Notes: generated from the sequence alone by a model not told the origin. 64,000 bases of DNA from Tenrec ecaudatus (GCF_050624435.1 NC_134537.1:17790584-17854583); one strand, 5' to 3'. Shown: positions 1-12,917, counted from the stretch's first letter. Translations and numbers: made by a program.

Positions 1-1509
1 TAAACCTACTCTGAAGCGCATGTGACTATTTGTGGCTAGGATTATCCCCTCCCTTTTGGAAAACAGTAAAAAAAAAAATGATGTCCAAAGAAAAAATTAC
101 TCTCTAATTCTAATAGAAACCCACAGGTGTTAGAGTGGATTCCATCTCAAAGAAACGTCCTAAGACAGAATAGAACTGAGTCTGCGCATTCCTGGGCTAG
201 CATATTGACAAGCAAACTGCCTCGGCTTTGTCCCCTGGGGCAGGTGAGGGACTCACACCACCCACCCTTGGGAGCCCTCAAGCAGCCACGTACTGAACCA
301 CTGTGCCCCCCACGCGCCTGTGCTCTGCTGTCAGTTAATATCCCTCCATGGCATGACTTCAGGTGGGGGACCTCGTGAAATGTATGCATAGAGCTTTTCT
401 ATCTATCCATTTCTCTGAAACGCTCACAAAGTGATTGGGCGAGTCCAGGAACCCGAGGTGGGGAAGATTCTGGCTGGGGGACTGGTCCGTTTTGTCATTT
501 CAGACGCAGGGAAAGAGAAACCTGGGACGATGGACAAAGAGCTGCCGCCAGTGAGGAGCTAGGACCCCCTGTGAAGGGTTGGAGACAGCAGAGGCCATGG
601 CACCCAGACTAGGAGCCACTGGGGGTCAGAGCGGAGGCGCAGGGCAGCCGGAGGCCTCCTGGACCACAGAAGCAGAGCACAAGGGCCTGTGTGGCTGGGA
701 AAGGCGGAGGACCAGAGAGGGCGACGGGCTGCTGCTGGCTGAGAAGTGGCAAGGCTGCGGGCCAGTGTAGACCAAAGACTTGCCTTCAGTGTTCTGTGGC
801 TTGTTAACAGCCCTAATTAGCTCCCATTATCACGAGAAGCAGAGGCAGGAACCCTGGGTGTCAGAACAAGGCTTGGGGGCGCGGCAGGGAAGGCAGGGAA
901 GGAGGGGTAGAAGTATCTATGACCTTGACCTTGTGGCACTGGCCAGGAGGGTGAGCGTGGAGATGGATTCTCCTTCCTATGGAAGCCAGAGAAGGCCAGC
1001 CGTGGCTCCCACACCGTTTTCAGACCTACGCATAGCTTGTAGACAATAGAAAGAAGGAACCAAGTTTTCATTTACTTCCCTCAACTCTCCTGCTTCTAAT
1101 AACCCGACATGGCTGGACGCTATGTAATCGCATTTAAAAGACCTTGAATAAGCTAACAATGGACACGGGCAGCAAGAAAGAAAACCATAGCAAAAATCAA
1201 TCCTGAAGTAAAAGTGATGATTCAATGAAGTAGATTAAGTTCTAGGATTTTGGACAAGCACGAGGTGTGTTGTAATTGTTCATTTTCTTGGTTTTATGTC
1301 CCTATACCTCAACTGTGAATGCTTATCGCTTGGGCAAGATCACATGTTAGACTGTTACATGTTTCTGTTTTGTTTTGTTTTTCCCTCTGAAGACCCCAGG
1401 TGGTCTATACGGCTGATGTACGAAACTACAAATCAAAAATTGTAGGTTCAAGTGAACCCAAAAGCATCTCTGGGGTGGGGCAGGGGGACTTGTTCTTTTA
1501 AAGATCCGG
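1..1509. other. Intergenic, nothing recognised
   Basis: No gene and no repeat family I can name. Short open frames on both strands lack any family resemblance and overlap each other. Confidence 0.6.
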
Positions 1510-1732
1510 GGACAGGGCAAGATATGACCAAATAATAATTTATAAATTCTCAAGGGTTCATGAGGGAGGGGAAAAATGAGGACCTGATGCCAGGAGCTTA
1601 GGTGGAGAGCAAATGATTTGAGAATGATGAGGGCAGTGAATATGCAAATGTGCTTTGTACAGTTGATGCATGTATGGATTGCAATAAGAGTTGTATGAGC
1701 CCCTAATAAAATGATTTAAGTAAAGAAAAAAG
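1510..1732 (+). mobile_element. L1-like 3' module, 3' end only
   Basis: Ends with the hallmark agcccctaataaaatgattt, preceded by a T/A-rich stretch, a purine-rich block and the gcaaatgatttgagaatgatg segment shared with the other copies in this window (for example 12095-12912 and 51410-51942). The family name is not certain; the 3'-anchored truncation and terminal AATAAA fit a LINE-1 3' UTR of an afrotherian. Confidence 0.75.
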
Positions 1733-2085
1733 AATGCGGCGATGTATTTCTGCAAACCCAGCCACTGACAACTCCATAGGGGAGGGGGGTCTCTCCCTCA
1801 GTGGCCTGTACCTGCTCTTGGCCTTGGAGGGTTCCCCAGGTCTGTGGGGGTTCACACTGCCGTTCCTGGATAGCTTCTTTGTGGTTTTTCTGAGCGGCCT
1901 GGCACGCTTTCCAAAAATAGCATGTACCCTTTTGTAATACCTGAAACTGAAACTGTCTTTCCTTCATCAAAACTCCCCTGGATTACAAAAGAGAGAGAGC
2001 AATCCTAGGGGGCACAATTCTCCTGTGACACGCACACCGTCACGAGGAGTCAGGGCTGAGTCCACAGCAGCTGGCTTGGCTTCTT

Positions 2086-2111
2086 GTTGCTGCTGCTGCT
2101 GCTGCTGTTGC
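2086..2111. repeat. Short CTG/CAG tandem repeat
   Basis: About seven consecutive ctg units with flanking imperfect units. It creates a poly-Cys or poly-Gln open frame that has no gene support. Confidence 0.85.
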
Positions 2112-2389
2112 ATGTTATTTTCGGCGAAGGAGCAAAAGTCTGACTTCTGCCTCAAGATGAGCGAGAGGCTGATGGGGGCTTGCGTTGGAACACAGAGAGG
2201 GAGGAATTCTTTGGGCTGTGGGTGCAGAGAGACCCCTGCTTCATATCCAGCAAGGCTGCTCCGGAGCCCGGGGCAAATAGGGCAGCAGGGCTGTGGGAGT
2301 CTTGTAAGTTTTCCATGTCCCAGAGGGACATGAGGGGCATGCGGGACACTGAGCTACTGGACCTGAATGGCTGGGCATAGTATATCTCA

Positions 2390-2942
2390 AAAATGACCTG
2401 TGGCCCATCCCCCTGGGAGGGGGTTACACATAGATCATGGTGATCAGTTCCCCCTTTCTCCCCACATGTGCCCCTTACCCTCCTGGTATTGCTACTTTCA
2501 TTATTGGTCCTGAGGGGTTTATCTGCCCTGGATCCCCTGTGTTTCCAGCTCTTACCTGTACCAGTGTAGATGCTCTGGTCTAGCTGGATTTGTAAGGTAG
2601 ATTGGGATCATGATAGTAGGAGGGAGGAATCCTTAAAGAACTAGAGGAAAGTTGCAGGTTGCGTCGTTGCTACACTGCACCCTGACTGGCTCATCTCTTC
2701 CTTGTGACCCTTGTGTTAGGGGATGTCCAGTTGTCTACAGATGGGCTTTGGGTCTCCATTCGGCATTCCTCCTCATTCACAATGATATGATTTTTGGTTC
2801 TGGGTCTTTGATGCTTGATACCTGATCCCATCGACACCGCGTGATCACACAGGCTGGTGTGCTTCTTCCATGTAGACTTTGTTGCTTCTCAGCTATGGCC
2901 ACTTGTTTACTTTCAAGCCTTTAAGACCCCAGACACTATATC
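2390..2942 (-). mobile_element. L1-like 3' module, internal part
   Basis: Reverse-strand copy of the internal module. It includes the segments matching cctgactggctcatctc, ggatgtccag, gatatgatttttgg and gcacaggctggtgtgcttctt, ending at the agaccccagacactatatc segment. It runs directly into the poly(T) start of the next copy at 2943, so two copies of the family sit side by side. Confidence 0.75.
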
Positions 2943-4240
2943 TTTTTTTATCATTTTATTAGGGAATCATACAACTCTTATCACAATCTATCCATATATC
3001 AATTGTATAAAGCACATTTGTACATTCATTGCCTTCATCATTCTCAAAACACTTGCTCTCCACTTAAACTCCTGGCATCAGCTCATTTTCCCCTCCCTCC
3101 CCACTCCCCTTTCCTCATGAACCCTTGATAATTTATAAATTATTTTGTCATATCTTGCACTGTCCAACATCTCCCTTCGCCCACTTTTCTGTTGCCTGTC
3201 CCCCAGGGAGGAGGTTATATGTAGATCCTTGTAATTAGTTCCCCTTTTCCAACCCACCCTCCCTCCACCCTCCCAGTACCGCCACTTGTATCACTGATCA
3301 TGAAGGGATCATCCGCCCTGGATTCCCTGTGTTTCCAGTTCTTATCTATACCAGTGTACATCCTCTGGTCTAGCCAGATTTGTAAGGTAGAATTGGGATC
3401 ATAATAGTCGGTGGGCGGGGTTGGGGGTGGGTGGCGATGAGCATTTAGGAACTAGAGGAAAGTTGTGTTTCATTATTGCTACATCGCACCCTGACTGGCT
3501 CATCTCCTCCCCAAGACCCTTCTGTAAGAGGATGTCCAGTGGCCTACAAATGGGCTTTGGGTCTCCACTCCACACTTTACCCCCTCATTCACAATGATAT
3601 ATTTTTTTGTTCTGATGATGCCTGATACCTGATCCCTTCAACAGCTCATGATCGCACAGGCTGGTGTGCTTCTTCCATGTGGGCTATGTTGCTTCTGAGC
3701 TAGATAGCTGCTTATTTACCTTCAAGCCTTTGAGACCCCAGACACTATATCCTTTGATATCTGGGCACCATCAGCTTTCTTCACCACATTTGCTTATGTA
3801 CCCATTTGTTTTCAGCGATCAAGTCGGGAAGGTGAGCATCATGGAATGTCAGGTTATTAAAACAAAGTGTTCTTGTGTTAAGGGAGTATTTGAGTAGAGG
3901 CCCAATGTCAGTCTGCTACCTTAATATTTAACATATAAATATATGTACATAGATCTATTTCCCTATCCTTATATGTAAACATATTTACATATGTACATGC
4001 CTATATTTACACCTCTACAAATGTCCTTTGCCTCCTAGTTCTTTCCTCTATTTTCTTTTACTTTCCTCTTGTCCCACTATCATGTTCAGCCCTCATTTGG
4101 GTTTCAGTAATTCCTCTACGTCACATTGCCCTTGATCAATTCCTACCAGGCATCCTATGCCCTCCTTGCCATCTATTTTAGATCACTTATTGTTTCCTTG
4201 TCACTGGGTTTGTTAACACCCACTTCCTTTCCCCCACCGC
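2943..4240 (-). mobile_element. L1-like 3' module, about 1.3 kb
   Basis: Begins with the reverse complement of the tail (cattttattaggg...catacaac) and proceeds through all internal blocks, then further 5' through the ttaatatttaacatataaat block and gttctttcctctattttctt. It is the second longest copy here. The recurrent open frame beginning MCFFHVG in several copies is a by-product of the shared repeat, not a gene. Confidence 0.8.
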
Positions 4241-4252
4241 CCCCTCCTCCAT

Positions 4253-4490
4253 GTAGTCGGTCAGTGTACGACATGGAAAAAGAATAATAATCCAGGGTTC
4301 CTGAGAGAGGGAGGGTTGGGGAAGAAGGGGGGAGAATGAGGAGCTGATACCAAGGGCTCAAGTAGAAAGCAAATGTTTTTTAAATGATAGGCAGCATATA
4401 TACAAATGTGCTTGACACAATGGATATATGCATGGATTTGATAAGAGCCATATGAGCCCCCAATAAAATGATTAAAATAATTAAATCTTT
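4253..4490 (+). mobile_element. L1-like 3' module, 3' end, opposite orientation
   Basis: Forward-strand tail ending agcccccaataaaatgatt, directly beside the reverse-strand copy. Each has its own tail, so this is a second insertion and not a 5' inversion of one element. Confidence 0.75.
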
Positions 4491-5089
4491 AAAATGATCT
4501 GTGAGCAACAAACATAAATGACTAGGAGTCCCTCATCCCTCAAAGCCGGCAGGTGTTGGATCCTGGAGCTCTGGCTTAATCCTAGTGTTTATCATAGAAT
4601 CTGAACAGTTGTGAGGTAATTTTTCTCTAGCTTAGAGAAACAAGAACCCTCAGCCGGATAGCAACTTCACTCTTGGAAAATAAAAGTCTTGTCCCTTGGC
4701 AAGGGTACAGAGTAGGAGCAGAACAGGGACAGGAAACCCCGTGGCAGCTGGAACCCAACAGAACGGCCTTGTCCTTGAGGCCTCTTGAGTGTTGTGCCTT
4801 CGACAAAGTGCTGCCATCTTTACTGTTTCTCTCTTCTTTTTGACTCGTTTCTCAGGCATTTTGCAAATACCTTGCGATCACACACATTATTTATTCCCAC
4901 TAAATGAATTAAAGAAACGAGCATTTTAAAGCCCCTAAGATTTCCCTGCAGTTACACATGTCACTGCCCCCAGAGCCAGATTTCCACGGGTAACTAGCTG
5001 GAGAAAATGTTGTTGATTCCAGTCAAGTGCATTTTGACTGATGAGTCCACATGACAGAGTGAAATTGCTGCAGAGGGTTTGCTTGGCTG
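4491..5089. other. Intergenic, nothing recognised
   Basis: No gene or named repeat seen between the L1-like tail and the RTE tail. Confidence 0.5.
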
Positions 5090-5300
5090 TAATCATACGG
5101 GTCCCTGGAGAAGGACATCGTGCTTGGTAAAGCAGAGGGGCAGCGAAGAAGAGGAAGGCCCGCAATGAGATGGATGGACACCGTGGCCACACAATGGGCT
5201 CGGGCATGGGGATGCTTGTGCGGGTGCCGCGTGCCAAGGCAGGGCTGCAATGGGGTGCAAACAACGCGATGGCACTTAACAACAGCGAGCAGCAGACAGC
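5090..5300 (+). mobile_element. RTE (BovB-type) LINE 3' tail
   Basis: Contains the family pattern gtccctggagaaggacat, then cttggtaaagcagaggg, agaagaggaaggccc, gagatggatggacacc, and ends in cttaacaacagc. The same order is seen at 29360-29480 and 31975-32205. RTE elements end in short AAC-type tails, as here. The copy is 5'-truncated. Confidence 0.8.
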
Positions 5301-5355
5301 GAGGTCTTTTCTTCCGTGGGGTGGGTTTGAACCGCCTCTAGCCAGGACTAAACAT

Positions 5356-6597
5356 TGAAGTTTATTCTTTTGGTGGTGGCTGTTGACTCAACTTAGGAAG
5401 TAACAAACTAGGCGGGCATCAACCATAGATCCCGTGCCTACGTTCTACAGGTTGAGTTTTGTTCTGTCCCACTACCTCAATATCTATTGTCAGCTATAAA
5501 ATATTAGATAGATCATTTAACCTCCCTGGGCCTCAGTGTTTCCATCTTCAGGGGGTGGGGGGAAGCAACAATTGGGCTTAAAGGTGACGAATACATTCCT
5601 TCACAATTCTAGAACTTGTGTGCCAAAACGGCCGAATGTTATAGATTATAAGCTGGCATTTGGTCCCTTCTCACCAAGTCACTTCATATGTTTCAACATT
5701 AACTGCTGGCAGGTCTTTAAGCCCCCAATCTTGACATTTCCTTTGTGTCTGTACGCTCAAATATTTATGCAGAATGTATTTTTAATTTCATCGTTAATGT
5801 ATTGTCATTATTTTGTAATTTACTGTTATTGTCTTAGTAAATGCACTGAGAAGCTACTAACGGAGAACGGTTTGAAGTCCCACAAGCAATTAGATTAACC
5901 TATCTCGATGAGCCAGGATTCAGTTTTTTTTTTGTTTTTGTGTCCCCCATTATCAAAGATTTTAGGTAGTTGGTTAAATGACTTTGAATGACAACTAGCT
6001 AAGAGTTATACAGGGAGACTGACAGAAAGCATAGTTTGGATTTAGGGGAACACATAATTCTACTGAATTTGCATAACAGTAACCTGTAGAAAGTCTTACC
6101 AAGCAAATGGGTCAACGAATGCAAAGTAATTAAATCTGTTCAGAAAGGAAACCAAGTAAGTACTTTCATACTTGCCTTCTGAAAATTTACATGCTGTCCT
6201 TTCCCTTCTCCCCTCAAATAATAAGGCTGAGCTTTGGTGGACAAACACACTTGTCCACTTTGCTCACTGATTCGGTCGGCAGTTCACTCAAAGCTCTTAG
6301 TACAAGTATACAGTGGATGAAGCAACCACGTGGCCGGCTGTGCAAATATCACGTAAAAAAGAAAGACCCTAGTCCCAATCAGGATGGTGCACACAGTGGT
6401 TCCCCCGCTTTCTTCCTTCCTTCCTTGCCCCCCACTAAAAAATGCTACCAACCACCCAAGAGCTGAGGGCTGCGGAGTGAGGGGTGTGGGGAGGCGGTTG
6501 GGAAGTAGTTTAAAAACAACTTGGTCAGAATTCTAAAACTTAGGGGAGTAATGAACTGGGCACTGACCCGAGGAAAGGGGGACTCACCAGTAGGAAA
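5356..6597. other. Intergenic, nothing recognised
   Basis: Contains an open frame of 120 codons at 5536-5898 (plus) with no family resemblance and no splice or promoter context. Treated as chance. Confidence 0.5.
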
Positions 6598-6790
6598 TGA
6601 GCCCTGGTGGACTAGTTGGTATGTGTTGGGCTGCAAGGTCTGCAGTTCTAAACCACCAGCCTTTCTTTCTGCGAAAGACTTTCTACTCCCGTGAAGAGTT
6701 ACAGTCTTAGAAACCCACGGGGGCCATTCTACTCTGCCCTACAGGGTCGCCAGGAGTCAAAATTGACTCAATGGCCCTAAGATGTTTTGG
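6598..6790 (+). mobile_element. AfroSINE, nearly full length
   Basis: Head gagccctggtggactagt, B-box-like gcagttctaaacc, middle ctttctactcccgtgaagag, 3' part gggtcgccaggagtcaaaa and actcaatggcc. This is the tRNA-derived SINE of afrotherian mammals. Confidence 0.85.
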
Positions 6791-7148
6791 TACAACCAAT
6801 AGGAAAGCTTTAGATGCGTGTACACCACCCCCACCCCCAACCTCTCCCCACCCCCGAGCTGCAGCCGCTCTGTGCACCCCTGTATGGGCGTGAGAAGGAC
6901 TGCAGCTAGACCTTGGTCAGCCTCTCGGAGATGGCAGGGCCGAGGGGTAGTGGACTACACCTCAAGTCATAGGCCTGTAGGCTGCCCTGAACTAAAGAAT
7001 GCGATTAAGGAATATAATAGATGTCTAACATGGGAGGAAGAATCATGGGCAAGTTCTTTTGGAAAATTAAGACGTTCAAAAGTACTACGTGCATGGGACA
7101 GCAGGGGATTGGTAAAGCCACACATATTCTTTGAACACTGCAGGTGCC

Positions 7149-7235
7149 CCCTGAAGGCACAGTGGTTATGCTTTGTTGCTCACCATCAAGTCAGCAGTTC
7201 AAAACCACCATCTGCTCCACAGGAGAAAGATAAAA
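7149..7235 (+). mobile_element. AfroSINE head fragment
   Basis: ccctgaaggcacagtggtta followed by gtcagcagttcaaaacca and the ggagaaagat segment, then lost. Confidence 0.75.
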
Positions 7236-7441
7236 GTCTACCAGAGGTTTACCAAGAGATGGGGCATGTCGGGGAGTTACAGCAAAAGCAATAGTATTTA
7301 TTATATTCAGAGTGTTCACAAACTTGGAAATGGACGGAGATGATGGGGACATGAAAAGGTGAGGGTAATTAGTAAATTACACTGAATTATATCTTTAAAA
7401 TGATTAAAGTGGAAAATTTTGTGTTGCATCTGTTTTGCCAC

Positions 7442-7923
7442 TGTGTTAGTCTGGGTTGACTAGAGAAACTAATCCAGAGGCCTGCATATATGTTTAAGAG
7501 AGAGCTTTATATCAAAGAGTATATTTTTTTAAATCCCAGCCCAGTCCAGATCAAGCCCATAAGTCCAGTACCAGATGATAAATTCCTCTTTGGACTCACG
7601 CAACACATGCAATGGAAAGTCACAGGCCAGTTGATGGACAGTCTTGTGGATCCAGTGGTGATAGAAGCATCTCAGTGCTGGCGTGGCCTCCACATGGCTC
7701 CTCCAGCTCCAGGGCTCTATTTCCATCCGCATGCCTCCTTGTGGCTTGTCCGCAACAAGAAGAAGCAAGAGAGTGTGTCCCTCCTTCAGGGAGGAAGACA
7801 GGAGTTCCCAGAATACTCAGGAGAAGGCCATGCCCACACAGAGGCATGACTGGCTATGACCTGATTGACAGGCTAGACTGCACCCCTTCACTCAAGGTGA
7901 TAGTCAATTATGTAACTGCCACA
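7442..7923 (+). mobile_element. Solo LTR-like element, copy 1, with 5-bp target duplication
   Basis: Starts tgtgttagtctgggttgact and ends gtaactgccaca, so it has TG...CA ends. It is flanked by gccac on both sides (7437-7441 and 7924-7928). A tttatat motif lies near the start. Two further copies (13708-14279 minus, 16606-17115 plus) share the whole body. TG...CA ends with a 5-bp duplication are typical of class III (ERVL/MaLR) LTRs; no internal proviral genes are present. Confidence 0.7.
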
Positions 7924-7930
7924 GCCACCA

Positions 7931-9339
7931 TACCTTTATTTCAAAGAACAGAGAGGTGGCTATTACAGAACCTGTGGTTTCAACCGGGTGCATTTAGGGG
8001 GCTCAGTGTAATCTTTGTGATGAACATGTCCCCCAAGTATTTCATTTCCAAGTGCTTGCCTCCACAGAGCATCTCCTTCCTCAATTTATTCATTCCCTTC
8101 ATGCAGAGCGACGAGATAAGGACTCTCAAACCATTAAGCTCCGCGTTACCAACACGCTTTCTATTTTCCTTCATTTAAATGTGAGGAGTCAAGAAACCAT
8201 CTTCCCTCTAAAGAATTTCCATTTCATTTTGGAACACGGAATTGAAAATGAAGCGACACCACTTCAGGCTATTTGTCTAAAATGCTATCGTTGCCTGTCA
8301 ACAGGCAATTTTAAAGAACTTCGTGTAAGAGGAAGTAAGGAGCTTATGAAAATGCTATCAGGTTAAAAATGCTAGGAGGTGACAATATTAGACGGCGGCG
8401 GGGCAATTTAAGCAGGTTGAGCTTACATCTTCCCCAGATCATCTTGACTACAACCGTTTACACCCATGAAATTTTGCCAAGACCAGTGGATTACCCCAGT
8501 ATAATTTGCCTTTTCACTTGTATTCTATTCTGTGATGAGAAGTTTTCAATTAATTGAATTGACCATTGGATTGACAAGAGAGAAGTGCCTGTGGACTGCA
8601 TTTCTTATCCTTTGACCACCCTGTTGAAATGGGGAAGCATTTGACTTTGTAAACTCGGGCAGAATATGTGATTTTCAGGGAACTTAACTACAAATTCGAG
8701 CACCAGAAATGACTGTCTTTTGACAAAGGCAGTGTTAAATATCATCTGGGGAACTGCAGAGGAAATCAGCCTCCAGAACCCCCCCCCCTATTTAAATTCA
8801 GGGATGGGAGGAGAGTGGTCACTAAACAGAGTGTGTGCAAGAGAGGAATATACAAGTTCAAAGGCATAGATCTGACTTGGCATAAATAAACTGCATCAGT
8901 AGATCCCACCCCCCTATTATGCAGGCTGGACCTGACCCGGTTTCCAAATGCATTTTTGGCTTGTACTGTTTTGTTTGATTTTCGTTTATCCATATTAGAG
9001 TGTATCTCAGAGGTGTTATGTCAGTGGAGGCCACCCTCTTGAAGCTATCTTATATGCTTTTCCATCTGTCAGTATATGAAACCAAGGAATGATGAAGCGA
9101 TAAAGACAGCAAGGGTTTCGGGGGTGGGAGGTGGGCACAGGGCGGTGGGGGGAGGGGAGTGATAAAAGGGAGACCATGTCAAGGAGTCCGTGTAGAAAAA
9201 GAATGGTTGGTAACTGCTTGTGGTTGCAATTGTACAATTCTACTTAATGTGAATGAAATATGGAATGATATATGTATTAAATCCAAACTAATACATATAT
9301 GCGTGTATATATATGCATATATATAAAATTTTCATACAG
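7931..9339. other. Intergenic, nothing recognised
   Basis: Open frames at 7612-8178 and 8052-8366 (plus) overlap each other in different frames and resemble no family I know. A short TA-rich tract at 9290-9325 is the only low-complexity feature. Confidence 0.5.
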
Positions 9340-9425
9340 TTTAGGAAACCCTCAAGGGCAGTTCTGCTCTGTCCTATAGGGTTGCCATGAGTGAGCATGA
9401 ACTCCATGGCAGTGAGTTTGTTTGG
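9340..9425 (+). mobile_element. AfroSINE 3' half
   Basis: aggaaaccctcaagggcagt, ctctgtcctatagggttgcc, then catggcagtgagtttgtttg. The tRNA-like head is missing. Confidence 0.75.
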
Positions 9426-9954
9426 AAAGCTTTTGTTTGGCGGCACAATCCCATTGCTTATTACATCCCTTATTGCTGTTCCTGCCAGGGCTATGGAGAC
9501 TACACAGGAATGTTTCAGACATCCTCTGTTCTGGTCTCCTCTGTTCTTGGAACCCAATGATCATCTGTCCTTTGGGGCTCTCTCTTGCCAATGGTCCCCA
9601 GTCCCCTGCCAAAGCCCTGATGTCTGGAGCCCTATTTTCTTCTGTCTACAAATCCAGTAATTTCTCCTAATGGTCTTGAAATCTTCGGTTACAAAACTCA
9701 ACCTGGAAAATGAAACTTGCAGACGGTTTCTGCTTTCTGCCCTACTGCATGGTGTCCCTGAGGCAAGTAGCAAGGGCTAACTATCTGCCCGAGCAGAAAG
9801 GAAGGTGATGAGACGTGGGGACACAGCTTAGTGCATCCACTTATCATCTGGCCAGACCATTATCTGCTTAACACGCACAGTAGAAGTGACATTCTAACCC
9901 TGTGTTCCTCAGAAGTTCGTCTTCTTTAAACTGGTTTTTAAGAGAGAGATAAAG

Positions 9955-11455
9955 ATTGTTGTAGGCACCTTGAACTATTTACAGGTTTTTCTCTTTTTTG
10001 TCATTGGTTTTTTGTCATTGTCGTTTTGTTGGTTTGTTTGCTATGTCTTGTTTTTTTGTGTGCATGCTATGATCTCTGTGGGTCTATCTAGATAAAATAG
10101 GCTGGATAAACAATCTGGAGGTGAAAACCATGGGACCAATGGTTCCAGGGAGACATGGGAGAAGGGAGGTGGGGGAAAGGAAGTGGTGTTAATAAACCCA
10201 GGGACAAGGGAATACCAAGTGATCCAAAATTGGTGGCGAGGAGGGTGTAAGAGGCGTGGTAGGGCTTGATCAAGGGCAATTTAACCGAGAGGAATTAAAC
10301 CCAAATGAAGGCTGAGTATGATAGTGGAACAAGAGGAAAGTAAAAGGAAATGGAGGAAAGAACTAGGAGGCAAAGGATATTTATAGAAGTCTAAATACAG
10401 GCATGTATATATGTAAATATATTTATATATGATGATGGGGAAATAGGTCTATGTGTATATTTTTATAAGTTTAGTATTAAGGTAGCAGATGAACATTGGA
10501 CCTCCACTCAAGTACTCCCTCAGTGCAAGAACATTTTGGTCTATTAAACTGACATTCCATGATGCTCACCTTCCCAACACAAACACTGGAGACAAAGCAG
10601 GTACAGAAGAAAATGTGATGAAGAAAACTGATGAAGTCTGGCTATCAAACTATATAGCATCTTGGGTCTTAAAGGCTTGAAGATAAACAAGTGGCCATCT
10701 AGCTCAGAATCAACAAAGCCCACATGGAAGAAGCACACCAGCCTGTGTTATCACATGGTGTCAAAGGGATCAGGTATCAGGGATCAAGGAACAAAAAATC
10801 ATATCATTGTGAGTGAGGGTAAGTGTGGAGTGGAGACCCAAAGTCTACCTGTAGACAACTGGACATCCCCTTCCAGAAGGGTGGTGGGCAGGACACGAGC
10901 CAGTCAGGGTGCAGTGTAGCAACAATGAAACATAACTTTCCTCTAGTTTTTAAATGCTTTCTGCCCCACCCCTCTACCATGATCCCAATTCTACCTTGCA
11001 AATCTGGCTAGACCAGAGGATGTACACTGGTACAGATAGGAACTGGAAACACAGGGAATCCAGAACACATGAACCCCTCAGGACCAGAGTTGAGAGTGGT
11101 AATACTGGAGGGTGGAGGGAAGGTGGGGTAGAAAGGGGGAACTTATCATAAGGATCTACATATAACCTCCTCCCTGCGGGGCAGACAACAAAAAAGTGGG
11201 TGAAGGGAAATGTCAGATAGTGTAAGACATGACAAAATAATAATGATTTATAAATTACAAGGGTTAATGAAGGAGAGGGAGTGGGGAGGAAGGACAAAAA
11301 ATGAGGAGCTAAAAATGAGGAGCTGATACCAAAGGCTCAAGTAGAAAGCAAATGTTTTGATAATGATGACGGCAACAAATGTGCTTGACACTATGGATGG
11401 ATGTATGAATTGTGATAAGAGTTGTACAAGCCCCCAATAAGATGATTTTTTTAAA
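9955..11455 (+). mobile_element. L1-like 3' module, longest copy in window (about 1.5 kb)
   Basis: Begins with the T-rich tgtcattgtcgttttgttgg stretch, then gctatgtcttgttttttt, gataaaataggctggataaac, the gtattaaggtagcagatgaac block and all the internal and terminal blocks shared with the other copies. It ends agcccccaataagatgattt. The boundaries at the 5' end are approximate. It lacks any recognisable reverse transcriptase segment. Confidence 0.8.
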
Positions 11456-11459
11456 GTGT

Positions 11460-11976
11460 TGTAGGCAAATTAATGATTCCAAAGACGACCATTTCCTAAT
11501 CCCAGGACCCTGGGAACATTTGCCTTACATGACAAGAGAATTAAGGTTTCAATAGCCAACATTTAAAGCTGCATTATCGCTTATCCAGCCACAGTTGAAC
11601 TTTTTCTACCCAGCTATACTATGTACAAATGCCGAGGCAGAAGGTAAAGGTACTGCTGGCTGTGATGGTTCTGGTTCTGTGTGAACGTGGCTGGGCAATG
11701 ATTCCCATTAGTTTGACAATTATATAATGATGTAATCATCTTCCATTTTGTGATCTGATGTGGCTATCCTCTATTTACACATAGCAACACATTTTGCCTA
11801 ACAACCTGGGTTTTGGAATCTAATCATGCTGTTAAGTGAGGAGTGGGTATAGTGAAAATTTTCCTGAATCCTCTGAGACTAATGTTAATAAAGTTTCTGT
11901 TGAACGCTAAATTGATTTTGACTCATTGTGACCCCATTATGACAGAAGAGAACTGCTTCATGGATTTTTTGCTAGG
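11460..11976. other. Intergenic, nothing recognised
   Basis: Between two L1-like modules. No gene or named repeat was seen. Confidence 0.5.
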
Positions 11977-12090
11977 ATGCCTTGGTGGCATCCTGTTAGA
12001 CAAGACTTGGACTGTGGACTGCAAGGTTACCGGCTCAAACCCACAAGCTGTTCTGTGGGAGAAAGATGAGGCTATTTGCTCACATAAAGA
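11977..12090 (+). mobile_element. AfroSINE head fragment
   Basis: ccttggtggcatcctgttag, ctgcaaggttaccggctcaa and gggagaaagatgaggct match the first half of the SINE. Confidence 0.65.
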
Positions 12091-12094
12091 TTAA

Positions 12095-12912
12095 TAGCTC
12101 CATGATGATGCCCGGCTATTAAAAGATATAGTGTCTGGGGTCTTAAAAGCTTGAAGATACACAAGCAGCCATCTAGCTGAGAAGCAACAAAGTCCACATG
12201 GGAGAAGCACACCAGCCTGTGTGATCATGAGGTGTTGATGGAATCAGGTATCAGGCATCAAAACAAAAAATCATATCATTGTGAATAAGGAGGAGTGTGG
12301 AGTGGAGACCCAAAGCCCATCTGTGGGAAACTGGACATCCCCTTACGGAAGGGTCACAAGGAAGACACAAGCCAGTCAGGGTGCAATATAACACCAACAA
12401 AACATACAACTGTCCTCTAGTGCTTTAATACTTCCTCCCCCCCTCCCCCAGTATCATGATCCTTACAAATCCAGTTAGACCAGAGTATGTATGTGGGTAC
12501 AGATAAGAGCTGGAAACACAGGGAATCCAAAACAGATAAAGCCCTCTGGACCAATATTGAGAGTAACCATACCAGGAAGGTAATGGGGAAGGTGTGGGAG
12601 AAAGGGGGAACCAATCACAATGATCTACATATAACCAACTCCCAGAGGGACGGACAAAAGCATAATGGGTGAAGGGAGACATTAGTCAGTGTAAGACATG
12701 AAAAACTAATAATTTACAAATTATCCAGTGTTCAGGAGGGAGGGAGGGCAGGAGGGAAATAAATGAGGAGCTGATACCAAGGGCTCAAGTAGAAAGCAAA
12801 TGTTTTGAGAATGATGATGGCAACAAATGCACAAATGTGCTTGACACAATGGATGGATAGATGGATTGTGATGAGTCGTATGAGCCCCCAATAAAATGAT
12901 TTTATAAAAGAG
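12095..12912 (+). mobile_element. L1-like 3' module, about 0.8 kb
   Basis: Starts at the gcccggctattaaaagatat block and continues through all downstream blocks to agcccccaataaaatgattt. It abuts an AfroSINE fragment on its left. Confidence 0.8.
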
Positions 12913-12917
12913 ATTTA

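Noticed and set aside
2025-2333. Open frame with a poly-Cys run (and a poly-Gln run on the other strand)
   Set aside because: Produced by a short CTG/CAG repeat. No family resemblance, no exon signals.
2857-3897. Repeated similar open frames beginning MCFFHVG, suggesting a gene family (also at 10544-10738, minus)
   Set aside because: They fall at the same point of each L1-like module copy, so they are shadows of a repeat.
2943-4490. Single L1 with 5' inversion (twin priming)
   Set aside because: Both the minus and the plus segments carry their own 3' tail, which twin priming does not produce.
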